Source of the DNA: Datnioides undecimradiatus
Taxonomy: Eukaryota > Chordata > Actinopteri > Lobotiformes > Datnioididae
Direction: 5' to 3'
Assembly (NCBI GenBank): GCA_008933995.1
Contig: WARS01000025.1
Span: forward strand, 3,827,477-3,891,476
Length of the DNA stretch: 64,000 nt
Shown: positions 63,472-64,000 of the stretch, piece after piece
How positions within the stretch are numbered: position 1 is the first letter of the stretch
Layout: every line of letters begins with the position of its first letter
Program-made: the position numbers and the translations under genes
Notes under the pieces: model-generated
What the model saw: only the letters and a program-made list of their open reading frames with translations
Told to the model about the DNA's origin: nothing
Databases searched by the model: none

Positions 63472-64000
63472 AAGAAGTGACACAAAATAAGTGAAAGTCA
63501 AGTGGAGTGTTCCTTCCTGAACCACTGTAAATACACGTTTGGAGGGAGGTTAACAAGGGGCGAGGTCATAGATTAATGAAGAGGAGGAGGAAATGATGTT
63601 ATGCACTCTTTATGATCGCTAACCGTGAAGAAAAAGGACTCAACCTGACCTCATGATTAGACAGAACCAGAGTTTTTTTTATGCTAATTTGAAGCTGACG
63701 TTGTGCATTTTAATAGCTTGTGTTGTTTTCTTTTTTTTCCAAATCTTAGGGGTGAGCGCTTCTTAAATGAACTGGAATGAAAATGATTTGCAGCATGTAG
63801 AAAAACAGAAAACTGAACTCCTGTCAAGGCAGCGGATATTCATCGGCGTGAGATTGAAGAGATTACCTGAAATACAGATTTTTTTTTCCAAGAGTTTAGT
63901 CCCTTTTAAGAGAAGTAATGCAGCGATAACACAGTATACATTAAAAAAGTCAGTCTGACAGTCTGAAGTCTCCACTGTGGATGAGACAATAAGTTCTGTT

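Larger units (their letters stand above)
41188..64000 (+). other. iqsec3: iqsec3 intron 2, continuing beyond the window
   Basis: Starts at gtaaga after exon 2. No IQ-motif (TIQTAFRQY-like), Sec7 or PH coding sequence was recognised up to 64,000, so at least 22.8 kb is intronic unless an unrecognised short exon exists. The longest open frame (149 codons, minus strand, near 54.25-54.70 kb) has no family resemblance. Content is microsatellites, homopolymers, two copies of repeat family 1 near the end, and otherwise unmarked AT-rich sequence. Confidence 0.7.

Noticed and set aside
1..64000. CRISPR arrays, bacterial operons, phage or defence systems
   Set aside because: Split exons, poly(A) signals, SINEs and microsatellites show vertebrate nuclear DNA. 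No regularly spaced direct repeats were seen.

Overview
The window looks like vertebrate nuclear DNA, most likely from a spiny-rayed (percomorph) teleost. Genes have small GT-AG exons in long AT-rich non-coding DNA. CA/TG microsatellites are frequent, and the dispersed repeats (a tRNA-derived SINE, palindromic MITE-like elements and several unnamed high-copy families) resemble those I know from percomorph genomes. No bacterial, phage or CRISPR-type system is present. The species assignment is inference.

Two genes can be supported, both on the + strand. (1) A complete slow-skeletal-type troponin I gene (tnni1-like) lies at about 6.04-9.32 kb. It has a TATA box, a non-coding first exon, a probable 10-nt non-coding microexon, six coding exons that join in phase to a 189-residue protein, and a poly(A) signal. 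(2) The 5' part of iqsec3 (IQ motif and SEC7 domain protein 3, an Arf-GEF of inhibitory synapses) starts at 19,895. Exon 1 encodes the N-terminal coiled coil and His/Gln-rich tracts. A 20.6-kb intron follows, then an 81-nt exon 2 at 41,107-41,187. Intron 2 runs past the window end, and the exons for the IQ, Sec7 and PH domains are not seen here. The first 94 bases may be the end of the last exon of an unidentified upstream gene.

Layout: 1-175 possible 3' end of an upstream gene; 0.2-6.0 kb intergenic with one MITE-like palindrome; 6.0-9.3 kb tnni1; 9.3-19.6 kb intergenic and repeat-bearing; 19.6-20.5 kb iqsec3 5' UTR and exon 1; 20.5-41.1 kb intron 1, with SINEs, a decayed minus-strand TE-gene remnant, a second MITE-like palindrome and possible regulatory blocks; 41.1-41.2 kb exon 2; 41.2-64.0 kb intron 2, mostly unannotated but with repeats and microsatellites.

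The two genes do not act in one pathway: one is a sarcomeric thin-filament regulator, the other a neuronal Arf activator. Their adjacency is of interest mainly for genome evolution. In human, TNNI1 is at 1q32 and IQSEC3 at 12p13, two regions related by ancient whole-genome duplication. I found no convincing previously undescribed biological system.
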